64,000 nucleotides of DNA from Eubacteriales bacterium (GCA_030533415.1 JAUNJE010000005.1:46836-110835); one strand, 5' to 3'. Numbered from the stretch's first letter, positions 10,336 to 18,391 are shown. Notes: generated by a model not told the origin, from the sequence alone. Made by a program: numbers and translations.

Positions 10336-11702
10336 CAAATCCCCCCACTGTGGTGCTTTTCTTCCAGGCAGGCCTCATAAAACCGGACGGCAAAGGAGGG
10401 ATTGGCATAAAAGTGGAAATGGGGATACCCGGCATAGAGCCGCTTGGTGGCCACGACACAGTCCCAGCTTTTTCCGGAGGCTTTCTTCGCCGTGAAGCTC
10501 TCCCCCGGGTACTGGCAGTCCCAGTGGTGGAATTCATGGCCGGCGATCTCCTCCCCGGCAGGGCAGAGCATGGTATCCTCCTTGGCCTTCAGTCGGACAT
10601 AGCCGAACCGGGCCAGCTTGCCCGTGTCAAAGCTTTTCCCCGGCAAATATCCCACCATGGGAAATTCCCCGATGCGCTCCGTCAAATACATAAACCCGCC
10701 GCATTCGGCAATGCAGGGGATCCCCCGCGCCAAGGCCTCCCGAACCGACGTACGCATGGAACGGTTTTCGCTAAGCTCCTGGGCATACAGCTCCGGATAG
10801 CCGCCTCCCAGATACAGCCCGTGGATGCCGGCGGGCAGTGCCTGACCGGCCAAAGGGCTGAAGGGCACCAGCTCCGCCCCCATCTCCGTCAGGGCCTCCA
10901 AGCTGTCCTCATAGTAGAAGCAAAACGCGTTGTCCCGGGCCACAGCGATACGGACAGGCTCGGAAAACCGGGGCAGCGCCACAGCGCCACAGTCTAACGG
11001 CGGGGCACTGCCTGCCAGTTCCAGGATCCCCTCCAGGTCGATGGACTTCTCCGCCTGGGCCGCCAATTTCTGCAATTTCTCCCGCAGGTCTTTCACCTCC
11101 GCCGCAGTGACCAGGCCGAGATGGCGGCTTTCCAGGCTGCAGTCCGGGACCGGCGGCAAAAAGCCAAGGGGGCGAACCTGTCCGGCAAAACGCCGCCGGA
11201 TCTCTGCGGATAAAACCTGATACGTCGGCGGGGTGCATTGATTCAAAATCACGCCGCAAATATGGTTGTCCGGGCACAGAGACAGAAAGCCCTGGATCAC
11301 CGCCAGCACGGACAGGGATGCCCCCTTGGCCCCCACCACAAGGATAACGGGGCTGTCCGTGATCTGGGCAAGCTCATAAGTGCTGGCCTTGGCGGTGGTC
11401 AGCCCCATACCGTCGTAAAAGCCCATGACGCCTTCGATGATACTGACATCCCGGCCGGCGCCGTTTTTCGCCAAAAGAAAACGCAGTGTATTGGGCGAAA
11501 AGAAAAAGGAATCCAAATTGGCGCTTTTCGCCCCGATGATCCTGCTGTGGAACATGGGGTCAATATAGTCCGGGCCGCATTTGAACGCGCCGACCTTTTG
11601 CCCCCGGTTCACCAGTGCCTGCAAAACGGCACAGGTAACCGTGGTTTTTCCGCAGCCACTGTTGGTGCCTGCCAGGATGATCCTGGGAATGGTATGTTCC
11701 AT
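10335..11702 (-). CDS. cbiA: Cobyrinate a,c-diamide synthase
   Basis: This first gene of the operon encodes a 455-residue glutamine amidotransferase that amidates the a and c carboxylates of cobyrinate. The ATG at 11702 follows AAAAAGGGGGG, and the protein begins with the P-loop AGTNSGCGKTTVTCAVL. The C-terminal half has the glutaminase elements AECGGFMYL and the HEFHHWD histidine region. An open frame continues 64 codons further upstream into the riboswitch, but this is leader sequence. The riboswitch and attenuator lie at 11805-12072. Confidence 0.95.
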   Translation of the reverse strand: MEHTIPRIILAGTNSGCGKTTVTCAVLQALVNRGQKVGAFKCGPDYIDPMFHSRIIGAKSANLDSFFFSPNTLRFLLAKNGAGRDVSIIEGVMGFYDGMGLTTAKASTYELAQITDSPVILVVGAKGASLSVLAVIQGFLSLCPDNHICGVILNQCTPPTYQVLSAEIRRRFAGQVRPLGFLPPVPDCSLESRHLGLVTAAEVKDLREKLQKLAAQAEKSIDLEGILELAGSAPPLDCGAVALPRFSEPVRIAVARDNAFCFYYEDSLEALTEMGAELVPFSPLAGQALPAGIHGLYLGGGYPELYAQELSENRSMRTSVREALARGIPCIAECGGFMYLTERIGEFPMVGYLPGKSFDTGKLARFGYVRLKAKEDTMLCPAGEEIAGHEFHHWDCQYPGESFTAKKASGKSWDCVVATKRLYAGYPHFHFYANPSFAVRFYEACLEEKHHSGGI

Positions 11703-11714
11703 AACGCCCCCCTT

Positions 11715-11752
11715 TTTTAGAGTGAAGAGTGAAGTGTGGAGAGTGGAGATAA
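11715..11752. repeat. Short GAGTGAAGAGTGA-type intergenic repeat
   Basis: Tandem-like purine-rich words (gagtgaagagtgaag, gagagtggag) sit between the riboswitch terminator and cbiA. The same words recur, with an inverted copy, at 37966-38041. The role is unknown. Confidence 0.5.
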
Positions 11753-11804
11753 GACAGGGAAATGGTCGGGGGAGCAGCGAATTGGCTTTTCCCGCTCCAC
11801 CTTC

Positions 11805-11835
11805 AAAAAAACTGCGGCAGTCCATACTGCCGCAG
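11805..11835 (-). terminator. Riboswitch-controlled intrinsic terminator in the cbiA leader
   Basis: A perfect 10-bp stem CTGCGGCAGT/ACTGCCGCAG (11812-11835) is followed by a seven-U tract at 11805-11811 on the minus strand. It lies about 60 nt after the B12 box and 100 nt before cbiA. Its position suggests that the riboswitch acts by transcription termination. Confidence 0.8.
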
Positions 11836-11894
11836 CCGGTTTTCTGCAAAACAAGACGTCCTCCTCCCCTCCGGGCAGGCACAGGCGTACACAT

Positions 11895-12072
11895 TTAAGC
11901 AGGTCTCCTGGCTTGCGCATCCTCAGCGCGTACACTGCCTTCTCAGGAAGGTTCCCAATGGCTGGCTTTCGCCCCGTGTACGGCCTCCGCGCATACAGTG
12001 GCGGTACCGTTCCGGATTCTGACCGGATTCACTATTCTCCGTCCATTCCCTCCGAATGAAACGGCACTTAAA
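11895..12072 (-). promoter_or_regulatory. Cobalamin riboswitch
   Basis: On the minus strand the aptamer reads from AAGTGCCG and GGAGGGAATG through GTGAATCCGG and CCGCCACTG to the B12 box AAGCCAGGAGACCTGCTT (11897-11914). These are the conserved blocks of the AdoCbl riboswitch in the expected order and spacing. With the hairpin at 11805-11835 it should reduce operon transcription when cobalamin is plentiful. Confidence 0.95.
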
Positions 12073-12094
12073 TGTATGTTAAATTCGAAATTTG

Positions 12095-12440
12095 TCAGTT
12101 TTTTCTCTTTCTATCTATGATTTCGTCATGACAGCAGTTTCCATCAGACAGATCTGACTAGCGGATGAACTCCACATGCCTTGTCAGCTGTCCGTAGGCA
12201 AATTCGTCCGTCAAACAGAAAATTTTGCATAACGGTCGAATCCCATAGTATTCAAAGATTTCAGCATACATACATTTTGAGATCGTATACGCAATTTTTC
12301 CGTCGGAAACAGCGAAAGAATCGTATGTGATGCTGCCATCGGCGGTGCGCTTGGCGTGGTCTCCAATATTCCATTTTTTCGCTATTCTGTAGCAGCCGGG
12401 CAGAAGATCGATGCCCAAATTCTTTTACGATTTTCTCCAT
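12095..12440 (-). pseudogene. Remnant of an L-2-amino-thiazoline-4-carboxylic acid hydrolase-like gene
   Basis: A minus-strand frame from about 12430 encodes GIDLLPGCYRIAKKWNIGD, then ISKCMYAEIFEYYGIRPLC, IFCLTDEFAYG and HVEFIR. It then meets TAG at 12158-12160. The same frame continues beyond that stop as SDLSDGNCCHDEIID to a TGA at 12095, which matches how this family ends (a C-C-D pattern after the RT-LxxG stretch). A possible continuation upstream is in another frame (AMEKIVKEFG), implying a frameshift. The N-terminal two thirds are missing and the GNAT gene overlaps its 5' part. I read this as a decayed gene; a functional 86-residue product is unlikely. Confidence 0.6.
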
Positions 12441-12921
12441 GGCCGTATCGCTCCACCTCATACCGGTAATACCGAAAACCAGCTTTTTCTCTCACATACT
12501 TAAATCCAATTTTTTCAAGCACATGTTGGCTCCTCGTATTTTTTATAACTGTGTCTGCGTTTACCACAACCATTCCCAAAGTATCAAAAGCGTATTGTAA
12601 TGCCAGCTGCTCAGCACAAGTCCCATATCCATGACCTTTTACAGTGTCATTTTGCATATGAATGCTTAAAGTACACGCTTTATTTTCCCAATCTATCTGC
12701 TTTAGTTGAAGCTCCCCTATCGGCTTACCGTCTTTCATAACAGCAAATAAAACACGGGACGGATTTTGTTTGGATTCAAAATATCTGTCCACTGCAGCTT
12801 CGTCATATTGGTATGTTGTAAACAAATCCATGTCTGTATATATGGCAGGATCGTTTTCCCATCCACGATATAATTCATGGCACAGGTCCCTGGTCATAAC
12901 ACATAGAGAGATTTCCTGCAT
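12382..12921 (-). CDS. GNAT-family N-acetyltransferase
   Basis: The 179-residue protein starts at ATG 12921 after GGGAGGG. It has the acetyl-CoA loop region VKGHGYGTCAEQLALQYAF with RimJ/RimL-like features (NADTVIKNTRSQHVLEKIGFKYV). The substrate is unknown. Its last 12-15 codons overlap the neighbouring hydrolase remnant and look foreign (GENRKRIWASIFCPAATE), so the natural C-terminus may have been replaced by fusion to decayed sequence. The gene is more AT-rich than the cobalamin operon, consistent with separate acquisition. Confidence 0.8.
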   Translation of the reverse strand: MQEISLCVMTRDLCHELYRGWENDPAIYTDMDLFTTYQYDEAAVDRYFESKQNPSRVLFAVMKDGKPIGELQLKQIDWENKACTLSIHMQNDTVKGHGYGTCAEQLALQYAFDTLGMVVVNADTVIKNTRSQHVLEKIGFKYVREKAGFRYYRYEVERYGHGENRKRIWASIFCPAATE

Positions 12922-13188
12922 AAAACCCTCCCGCAATTCCCGATTGCCGCTTGCTATTATAATTTCTGATCAGATTTTTCTTCCCTTGTTTTGCCCTTAT
13001 GCGGTGGCGGGGGAAGCATAAAACCGTATAAAGGGATAATAAATCCTTTGTTTTCAAGCGTTTTGGTGGATTTTATGAAAATCCTGGGGGCAGCAGCCAC
13101 TTATGAAATCGTGACTTTTAAGTTCGAAATTATCATACTACCGGGAGGGGCTTTTGTCAACCCTGGTTCCTCCCTGAGGGACGGACGG

Positions 13189-13878
13189 TCATATTTCCTC
13201 CGCAGTCCATTGCTCCAGAACCGCCAGCTGCTCCTCCGTATGAAACCAATGCTCTCCCTCCTCCATTATCCGCAGGCCGCAGCCAAACCGGCGCGCAAAG
13301 GCATCCACGGTTTCCCGCTCCGTCAGGGTGTCCTTCCCGGCATAGAGGATGGACGTGGGGCTTTCCCACCGGGTGACCGGATTTTCCTTCGCATAGCCCA
13401 GGTAGCGCCAGGAGAGGGTTTCTCCAAAGGCCGTGGGAATTTCCCCCTGACGCTCCAGCTGTTGTTCCGTCACCCTGGCCCAAAGCATCATGTTTCGGAT
13501 CAATTTTTCCATATCCAGCACCGGGGATACCAGCAGCGCCTTTTCCAGCTGTTTGTCCGCAAAGGCCCGCAGGCTGAAATAGGCGCCGATGCTGTTGGCG
13601 TACAGGGAAACCTTTTTCCACCGCTTTGCCGCCCAGCTGTACAGGCCTTCCAGCTCCGGGACCACTTCCCAGGGAACGAAACGGGCCATTTCCGTCCTTC
13701 GCTCCCCATGTCCGGGCAGGTCAATGCTCAGCACCTGATAGCCCTTGGGGCAGACGATATCCGCCAGACGTTCCCCTTCCTCCTTGCAGCCCAGCTTGCC
13801 GTGGACATGCAGGAAGACCCGCCCGGCGGGAGCGCCGTACAAAACTGCGGGAATTTGATTGATTGAGAATTTTTCCAT
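13189..13878 (-). CDS. Alpha/beta hydrolase
   Basis: The 229-residue protein has HVHGKLGCKEEG (oxyanion-hole HG region), IDLPGHGER, a nucleophile elbow of the form ANSIGAYFS, the acid in YAGKDTLTE and the histidine near EHWFHT. Ser in N-S-I-G replaces the usual G-x-S-x-G start, which occurs in some small esterases and lipases. No signal peptide is present, so it should act in the cytoplasm. The substrate cannot be predicted. It is probably its own transcription unit. Confidence 0.8.
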   Translation of the reverse strand: MEKFSINQIPAVLYGAPAGRVFLHVHGKLGCKEEGERLADIVCPKGYQVLSIDLPGHGERRTEMARFVPWEVVPELEGLYSWAAKRWKKVSLYANSIGAYFSLRAFADKQLEKALLVSPVLDMEKLIRNMMLWARVTEQQLERQGEIPTAFGETLSWRYLGYAKENPVTRWESPTSILYAGKDTLTERETVDAFARRFGCGLRIMEEGEHWFHTEEQLAVLEQWTAEEI

Positions 13879-14007
13879 TTTTCTTACCTTTTTCCTGCCG
13901 AAAACCGTGCTCAGCGGTTTCCTGTCTTACGCCTTTGTGCCGTTGATCTCCCTGACGAAAGCGACGCTTTTACCGTCATTTCCACCCAAGCCGGACAGAA
14001 GCCGCTT

Positions 14008-14742
14008 TTAATCGCATTTTGGCAGGCTACCCGCAGTGAAATTGATATTCGCCTTCCTGGCCTGGGCACACAGGTCCTTCGTTTGCAGAGTAAATTCTTT
14101 GCCATCTTTTATAAAGTGGGTGCCGCACTGGCGGAATTCAAAGGACACATTCCGGCGGACACACTGTTCCCGGAGCGAGAGCACCCAGTCATAGTCCATG
14201 GGCCGGGCGAAACGGCCGGATTCGCCGCCTGCCACAACCAGCTCTACCCCGTCCAAGTATTTTTCCAGGTCAATGGGAGAAAGCAGGGGCTGGCAGATAA
14301 TGGCCTTGTGCCGAATGGGCAGCCGGGAAAATAGGGCCAGCCGTTCCCCGGCACGCTGCTGGTTTTCCACGGTACAGCCCACAACCACATTCTCATACCC
14401 ATCGCCCCAATCAGCGGGAACGCAGACCGGGAAACGCTCAATCCGTTTCGTCAGAAACAGGAAGGTGCAGTCCCGCCGCTGGCGGATCATCTCCCAGCAC
14501 GCTCCCCGCCAGGCATCCGCGTCCTCCAGCAGAAAGTCTGAGGAAAAGCAGAGGTACACCAAACTGCCCGGCCCGATTTTGTATTCGCCATTTTTCTTGC
14601 GGTCTACGGGCGCGTAAAAGCGATCCGTTCTGACAATATGGTCCGTGTCCACGCCCCGTTTGGCATCGCCCTTGTGAATGTAGCAAAACTTACAGCCCTC
14701 ACTGCAGCGGTGGCAGCCCCGCCAGGGATTCCACATCGCCAT
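14008..14742 (-). CDS. DUF5131 (phage Gp37/Gp68-like) family protein
   Basis: The 244-residue protein begins MAMWNPWRGCHRCSEGCKFC, with a Cys cluster (C-x2-C-x3-C-x2-C) near residues 10-20. It then shows FLTKRIERF, VVVGCTVENQ and VVAGGESG, hallmarks of the DUF5131/Gp37-Gp68 family found in phages and bacteria. The fold resembles a TIM barrel with a possible iron-sulfur site. The biochemical role is not established. It stands alone between two unrelated genes, which suggests an old mobile-element passenger. Confidence 0.8.
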   Translation of the reverse strand: MAMWNPWRGCHRCSEGCKFCYIHKGDAKRGVDTDHIVRTDRFYAPVDRKKNGEYKIGPGSLVYLCFSSDFLLEDADAWRGACWEMIRQRRDCTFLFLTKRIERFPVCVPADWGDGYENVVVGCTVENQQRAGERLALFSRLPIRHKAIICQPLLSPIDLEKYLDGVELVVAGGESGRFARPMDYDWVLSLREQCVRRNVSFEFRQCGTHFIKDGKEFTLQTKDLCAQARKANINFTAGSLPKCD

Positions 14743-14801
14743 AGGCTCTCCCTCCTTCCGGTTTTGGCTATTTTATACGGATATTTTGGTAAACAGTATT
14801 A

Positions 14802-15866
14802 TCATATCTCCCGGCCGTTGGGAAGTGGGTTGTGGGAATGGTCATGCCCCTCGATTTCCCGGTGGGTATGGCTGTGGGCGGTTTCATCCTCACCGTGGAT
14901 GTGGGCATGGGTGTGGGTATGGGCGTGCTCATGGGTATGCACCAGGTCGCCATGGCGGTGTTCATGGGTATGGACATGGGTATGGGCATGGATGTGCTGC
15001 AAAGCAATGGTATCTCTTACCATCAGCACCGTTGCCGCGGCCATAATGGCGAGGCCAATGTAAAACTGCACGCCGGGCCGCTCCCCCAGAAGCAGCATCC
15101 CGAAGGCCACCCCCAGGAAGGGCGCGATGGAATAATAGGCGCTGGTTTTGGCCGCGCCCAAATCCTTCTGGGCCTTGATGTAGAAATTGATGCTCAGGCC
15201 ATAAGCCACAAAGCCCAGAACCAGAACCGCCAAAATCCAGGGCAGGGCCGGGATCTTCTCCCCGGCTGCCAGGGCAATGGCGAAGCTGCCAAGCCCGGAG
15301 CAGATTCCCTTGATGGTGGTGATCTGAACGGAGCTTTTTGTGCTGAGCATCCGGGTGCAATTGTTTTCCAGCCCCCAGCAGCAGGAAGCCCCCAGCACAA
15401 GCAGGGAGCCGGTATTGAACCGGAAGCTGCCCTCGCCCTCAAAGCCCAGGATGATGCTGGCCGCCGTCACCAGCACAATGGCAGCGGCCAGCCGCCGGGA
15501 CAGCAGCTCCTTGAAGGCAAAGAAGGCGATCAGCGACGTGGCCACGATCTCAAAATTGTTCAGCAGGGAGGCATTGGCGGAATTGGTGCGCTCCAAGCCA
15601 AGCATCAGCAGAATGGGCGCGGCAATGTCCAGCACGATCATGCCGATGGTGTAGGGCAGCTCCTTCCGGGTAAGGCGCTCCCCCTTGCCCCGGTTTCCCC
15701 GCACAAGGCTCCACAAGAGAAGCCCCAGTCCGGCCCCAAGATACAGAAACGCCGCCATCATTGTAGGCTGCACACGGACAAGCAGCAGCTTGGACAGCGG
15801 GATGTTGACCGCGTACAGCGCGGCGGCCGCAATGGCGAACAAGGTGGCAATATTTTTGGTTTTCAT
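14802..15866 (-). CDS. EamA/DMT-family transporter with a long His-rich metal-binding tail
   Basis: The 354-residue protein has about ten hydrophobic segments in two EamA repeats (residues about 5-285). A cytosolic C-terminal tail of about 56 residues then alternates His with Ala, Thr and Glu and contains 22 histidines, ending near residue 345. Such tails bind Ni, Co, Zn or Cu in metallochaperones and metal transporters. The DMT family usually exports metabolites, so I infer a metal-responsive exporter or a metal-sensing tail. The promoter carries a CsoR/RcnR-like palindrome (15919-15941) at the predicted start site, which supports metal control. Confidence 0.85.
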   Translation of the reverse strand: MKTKNIATLFAIAAAALYAVNIPLSKLLLVRVQPTMMAAFLYLGAGLGLLLWSLVRGNRGKGERLTRKELPYTIGMIVLDIAAPILLMLGLERTNSANASLLNNFEIVATSLIAFFAFKELLSRRLAAAIVLVTAASIILGFEGEGSFRFNTGSLLVLGASCCWGLENNCTRMLSTKSSVQITTIKGICSGLGSFAIALAAGEKIPALPWILAVLVLGFVAYGLSINFYIKAQKDLGAAKTSAYYSIAPFLGVAFGMLLLGERPGVQFYIGLAIMAAATVLMVRDTIALQHIHAHTHVHTHEHRHGDLVHTHEHAHTHTHAHIHGEDETAHSHTHREIEGHDHSHNPLPNGREI

Positions 15867-15918
15867 TTTGATTTCTCCTGATTCTGTCGGTCAATAGAAA
15901 CATTTTCCGCCTGCAATT

Positions 15919-15941
15919 CATATCCCCCCTGGGGGGATATG
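15919..15941 (-). promoter_or_regulatory. CsoR/RcnR/FrmR-type operator palindrome
   Basis: Perfect arms catatcccccc and ggggggatatg flank a single T, giving the TA-C-tract/G-tract-TA form bound by the CsoR-RcnR-CstR repressor family. It begins about 8 bp after the -10 box and so overlaps the expected transcription start. No csoR gene lies in the window. Confidence 0.65.
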
Positions 15942-15948
15942 TGAAAAT

Positions 15949-15977
15949 ATCATACCACACAAAATCCGGCCTGTCAT
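15949..15977 (-). promoter_or_regulatory. Promoter of the His-tailed transporter
   Basis: Minus-strand -35 ATGACA (15972-15977) and -10 TATGAT (15949-15954) are 17 bp apart, directly upstream of the C/G-tract palindrome. Confidence 0.7.
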
Positions 15978-16026
15978 CCCCGATTTGCGCAAAAATACGC
16001 CGTCAGGCGGTGCTCAGATTGTCGAT

Positions 16027-16301
16027 AAACCCTCTGGCGCGGGAGCGCCCAAGGCTCCCTTGTGCAAAGGCGACCGAAGGGAGTGCCTTGCGCTGAGCTG
16101 TCACGCGAACAGCGTGACTGAGGGATTGTCGCGGTAAAATGTTTCCTTTTCGCCGAAGTCCAATGCGAATTCGTAACATTCAGCTGCACAATCCCTCCGA
16201 GGCGGCTTGCGCCGCCCCACCTCCCTTTGCACAAGGGAGGCTTTGGTGCAGTGCAAATTGGTAAACTTCTACGTTTGAACTTACTCTTTCGACACTCTGA
16301 A
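16027..16301 (-). repeat. 275-bp intergenic repeat element, copy A
   Basis: This block is nearly identical, in opposite orientation, to 53567-53841. It contains several stems (CCTCCCTTGTGC/GCACAAGGGAGG-type and GTCACGC/GCGTGAC) and imperfect end repeats CAGAGTGTCGA/TCGACAATCTG. It abuts a gcaccgcctgacggcg motif at 15999-16015. It encodes no plausible protein, so I consider it a MITE-like, non-autonomous element. Confidence 0.8.
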
Positions 16302-16392
16302 ACAGTATTAATGAAGCCGGCAGTTTTATCGAGAAACCGTATCGTCAGCAAAACCGCTATTTCCCCGGGTGCGGCCCCTCAAGCAGGCCACG

Positions 16393-17724
16393 TTACGCAT
16401 AATGATACCGCCCGCGGTATTTTATCAGGAAAAATCCGGTCAGTATCAGCGCCGCCAGTTCCGCTGCCACAACGCTCCACCAGATACCGTCCAGCCCCAG
16501 CACCAGGGGAAGCAGCATAACCGCCGCGATCTGGCACACCAGAGTCCGCAGGAAGGAAATCACCGCCGAAATAAGGCCGTTGTTCAGCGCCGTAAAAAAG
16601 GATGAGCCAAAAATATTAAACCCGCAGACCAGGAAGGACAGGGCATAAATCCGAAACGCCCGGACGGTCATTTGCAGCAGCACCCGGTCGTAGCCGACAA
16701 AAATTTTCGCAAGCGGAGATGCCAGAAGCGCCGCCGCCAGGGTTATCACGGCAGAGAAGCCCGCCAGAATGCAAAGGCTTCGGCGCAGCAGTCCCCTCAG
16801 CTCCCCGTAGTTGCCCGCGCCGTAATGATAGCCCGTAATGGGCGCCGACCCGACGGAAAACCCTATAAAAATGGCTGCAAAAATAAAATTGACATACATA
16901 ATAACGCCGTAGGCCGCAATGCCGTCCTCCCCGGCGTATTTTATCAGCTGGTAATTGTAAAGCATACTTACCACTGACATGGACAGGCTGCTCATCAGCT
17001 CGGAGCTTCCGTTTGTACAGGCGCGCAGCAGGGCAGCGCCGTCAAACCTGCATTTTCCCAGCCGCAGAAGGCTGTCATTTGGCCGGGCGAAATAAACAAT
17101 GGGAATGACGCCGCCAAGCAGCTGGCTAATGGCGGTGGCCACCGCCGCGCCTGCCAGTCCCCAGCGGAAAACGGCCACCAGCAGGGCATCCAAAACCATA
17201 TTGGATACCCCCGCCGCCACGGTCATGCCCAGGGACAGGTTCGGCTTCTCCGCCGTGACGCAGAAACTCTGAAAGGCATACTGCAAAATATACCCCGTCA
17301 GTGCCAGCAGGACAATGGAACCATAGCTCACGCAGTCCTCCAGCATCTGCCCCGTGGCTCCCAGCGCCCTGGCCGCCGGCCGAAGAAAGCAGACGGACAA
17401 AAATGTCAGGACAATGCCGCCAAGGATACTGACATAGACCAGCATGGAAAAAATCTCATTGGCCCTTTTCCTGTCCCCCATTCCCAGGGTCATGGAGACC
17501 AGCGCCGTGCCGCCGGTGCCGATCATAAAGCCAAGGGTCCCGAACACCATCAGATAGGGCATAATCAGGTTCAGGGCCGCAAAGGCGGTTTTGCCCGTAT
17601 AATTGGAAACAAAAATCCCATCCACCACGCCATAGATGGAGGTAAAAATCATCATGACAATGGAGGGCAGGGTAAAGCGCAGCAGGCGGCCATAGGTAAA
17701 GTGGTCAGATAATTGGATCTTCAC
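16393..17724 (-). CDS. MATE-family multidrug efflux transporter
   Basis: The 443-residue, 12-helix membrane protein shows MATE features: TLPSIVMMIFTSIYGVVDGIFVSNY at the N-terminus, LNLIMPYLMVFGTLGFMIGTGGTALVSM, and in the second half GFSVGSAPITGYHYGAGN. These are cation-coupled antiporters for drugs or metabolites. The start overlaps the MarR regulator stop by 4 bp, so the pair is one operon and the regulator probably controls this pump. Confidence 0.92.
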   Translation of the reverse strand: MKIQLSDHFTYGRLLRFTLPSIVMMIFTSIYGVVDGIFVSNYTGKTAFAALNLIMPYLMVFGTLGFMIGTGGTALVSMTLGMGDRKRANEIFSMLVYVSILGGIVLTFLSVCFLRPAARALGATGQMLEDCVSYGSIVLLALTGYILQYAFQSFCVTAEKPNLSLGMTVAAGVSNMVLDALLVAVFRWGLAGAAVATAISQLLGGVIPIVYFARPNDSLLRLGKCRFDGAALLRACTNGSSELMSSLSMSVVSMLYNYQLIKYAGEDGIAAYGVIMYVNFIFAAIFIGFSVGSAPITGYHYGAGNYGELRGLLRRSLCILAGFSAVITLAAALLASPLAKIFVGYDRVLLQMTVRAFRIYALSFLVCGFNIFGSSFFTALNNGLISAVISFLRTLVCQIAAVMLLPLVLGLDGIWWSVVAAELAALILTGFFLIKYRGRYHYA

Positions 17725-18149
17725 CGGGCAAGCTCCTTGGTTTTCTCTTTGAACTGGTCCAAATACCGCTGCTGCAGATCAAGATAGACACGGCGCTCCT
17801 CCCGGGTCCAGGAGTCCAAAATGGCGTTCTCGACCGCCATCACCCGCATAGCCGTACACTCTGCAAGGGCCTTCCCCTCTTTTGTCAGGCATACCAGCTT
17901 TTTTCGGTTCCCTGCGGCCTCCAGATAGATAATGCCCTCCCGCTCCAGCTTCCGGAGAGCGGAGTTGATGGTCTGCTTGCTGGTTCCACTCATGCGGGTG
18001 ATCTCCGACAGCAAGCAGCTGCTGCCGCTGTTGCAGATGGCATACAGGATGGTCATGGCGCTGTCCGACAGCCCCAGCTTTACCGCCGCACCGTGATACG
18101 CTTCATTGGTTTCCGACATCAGGTAATTCATCCGTTTTAATTCGTTCAT
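17721..18149 (-). CDS. MarR-family transcriptional regulator
   Basis: The 142-residue protein starts at ATG 18149 after AAAGGAG. It has a winged helix (LLSEITRMSGTSKQTINSAL recognition region, then REGIIYLEA wing) and a C-terminal dimerisation helix. Co-transcribed with the MATE pump, it most likely represses it and itself. The two GTACGA-NN-TCGTAC palindromes right upstream (18164-18200) are the expected operators. Confidence 0.92.
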   Translation of the reverse strand: MNELKRMNYLMSETNEAYHGAAVKLGLSDSAMTILYAICNSGSSCLLSEITRMSGTSKQTINSALRKLEREGIIYLEAAGNRKKLVCLTKEGKALAECTAMRVMAVENAILDSWTREERRVYLDLQQRYLDQFKEKTKELAR

Positions 18150-18162
18150 GATTTTCTCCTTT

Positions 18163-18201
18163 GGTACGAAATCGTACTTTATTATAGTACGATTTCGTAC
18201 C
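18163..18201 (-). promoter_or_regulatory. Twin MarR operators
   Basis: Two copies of GTACGA-NN-TCGTAC (18164-18177 with centre aa, 18187-18200 with centre tt) are 23 bp apart centre-to-centre. Together they form a larger perfect inverted repeat around tttattata. They lie 15-50 bp upstream of the marR start. Confidence 0.8.
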
Positions 18202-18356
18202 ATTGTCAATAGGCAAACATGTCTCCATGATTCGTTTTCTTTGCCCGGGATGACAGGCACCGAAGGGGATTCTCCTCCGGCAGGCAATTTTCGCGCTCTT
18301 TTTTCATAAAGCACCGCCTGCGGCGTTGTCAGCCTGTCAAAGGACCCCGATTTGCG

Positions 18357-18391
18357 CAAAAATACGGAACCGCCGCCGGCGGTTCCGTATT
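18357..18391 (-). terminator. Intrinsic terminator after the SnoaL-like gene
   Basis: A 14-bp stem AATACGGAACCGCC/GGCGGTTCCGTATT runs directly into a short T-tract on the minus strand (plus-strand aaaaa at 18358-18362). Confidence 0.75.

Noticed and set aside
12937-13188. Possible gene or RNA in the gap between GNAT and the alpha/beta hydrolase
   Set aside because: Only AT-rich spacer with stop codons in all frames; no hairpin-plus-T-tract, riboswitch block or conserved motif was seen.
13911-14105. 64-codon minus-strand frame between the alpha/beta hydrolase and DUF5131 genes
   Set aside because: It overlaps the DUF5131 3' end, has no ribosome binding site and no protein-like composition.
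15974-16351. Open frame within repeat copy A whose peptide recurs in copy B (53474-53827)
   Set aside because: The shared peptide simply reflects the 275-bp DNA repeat. The frame starts outside the repeat at different sites in each copy, is Cys/Arg/Pro-skewed and lacks a convincing ribosome binding site.
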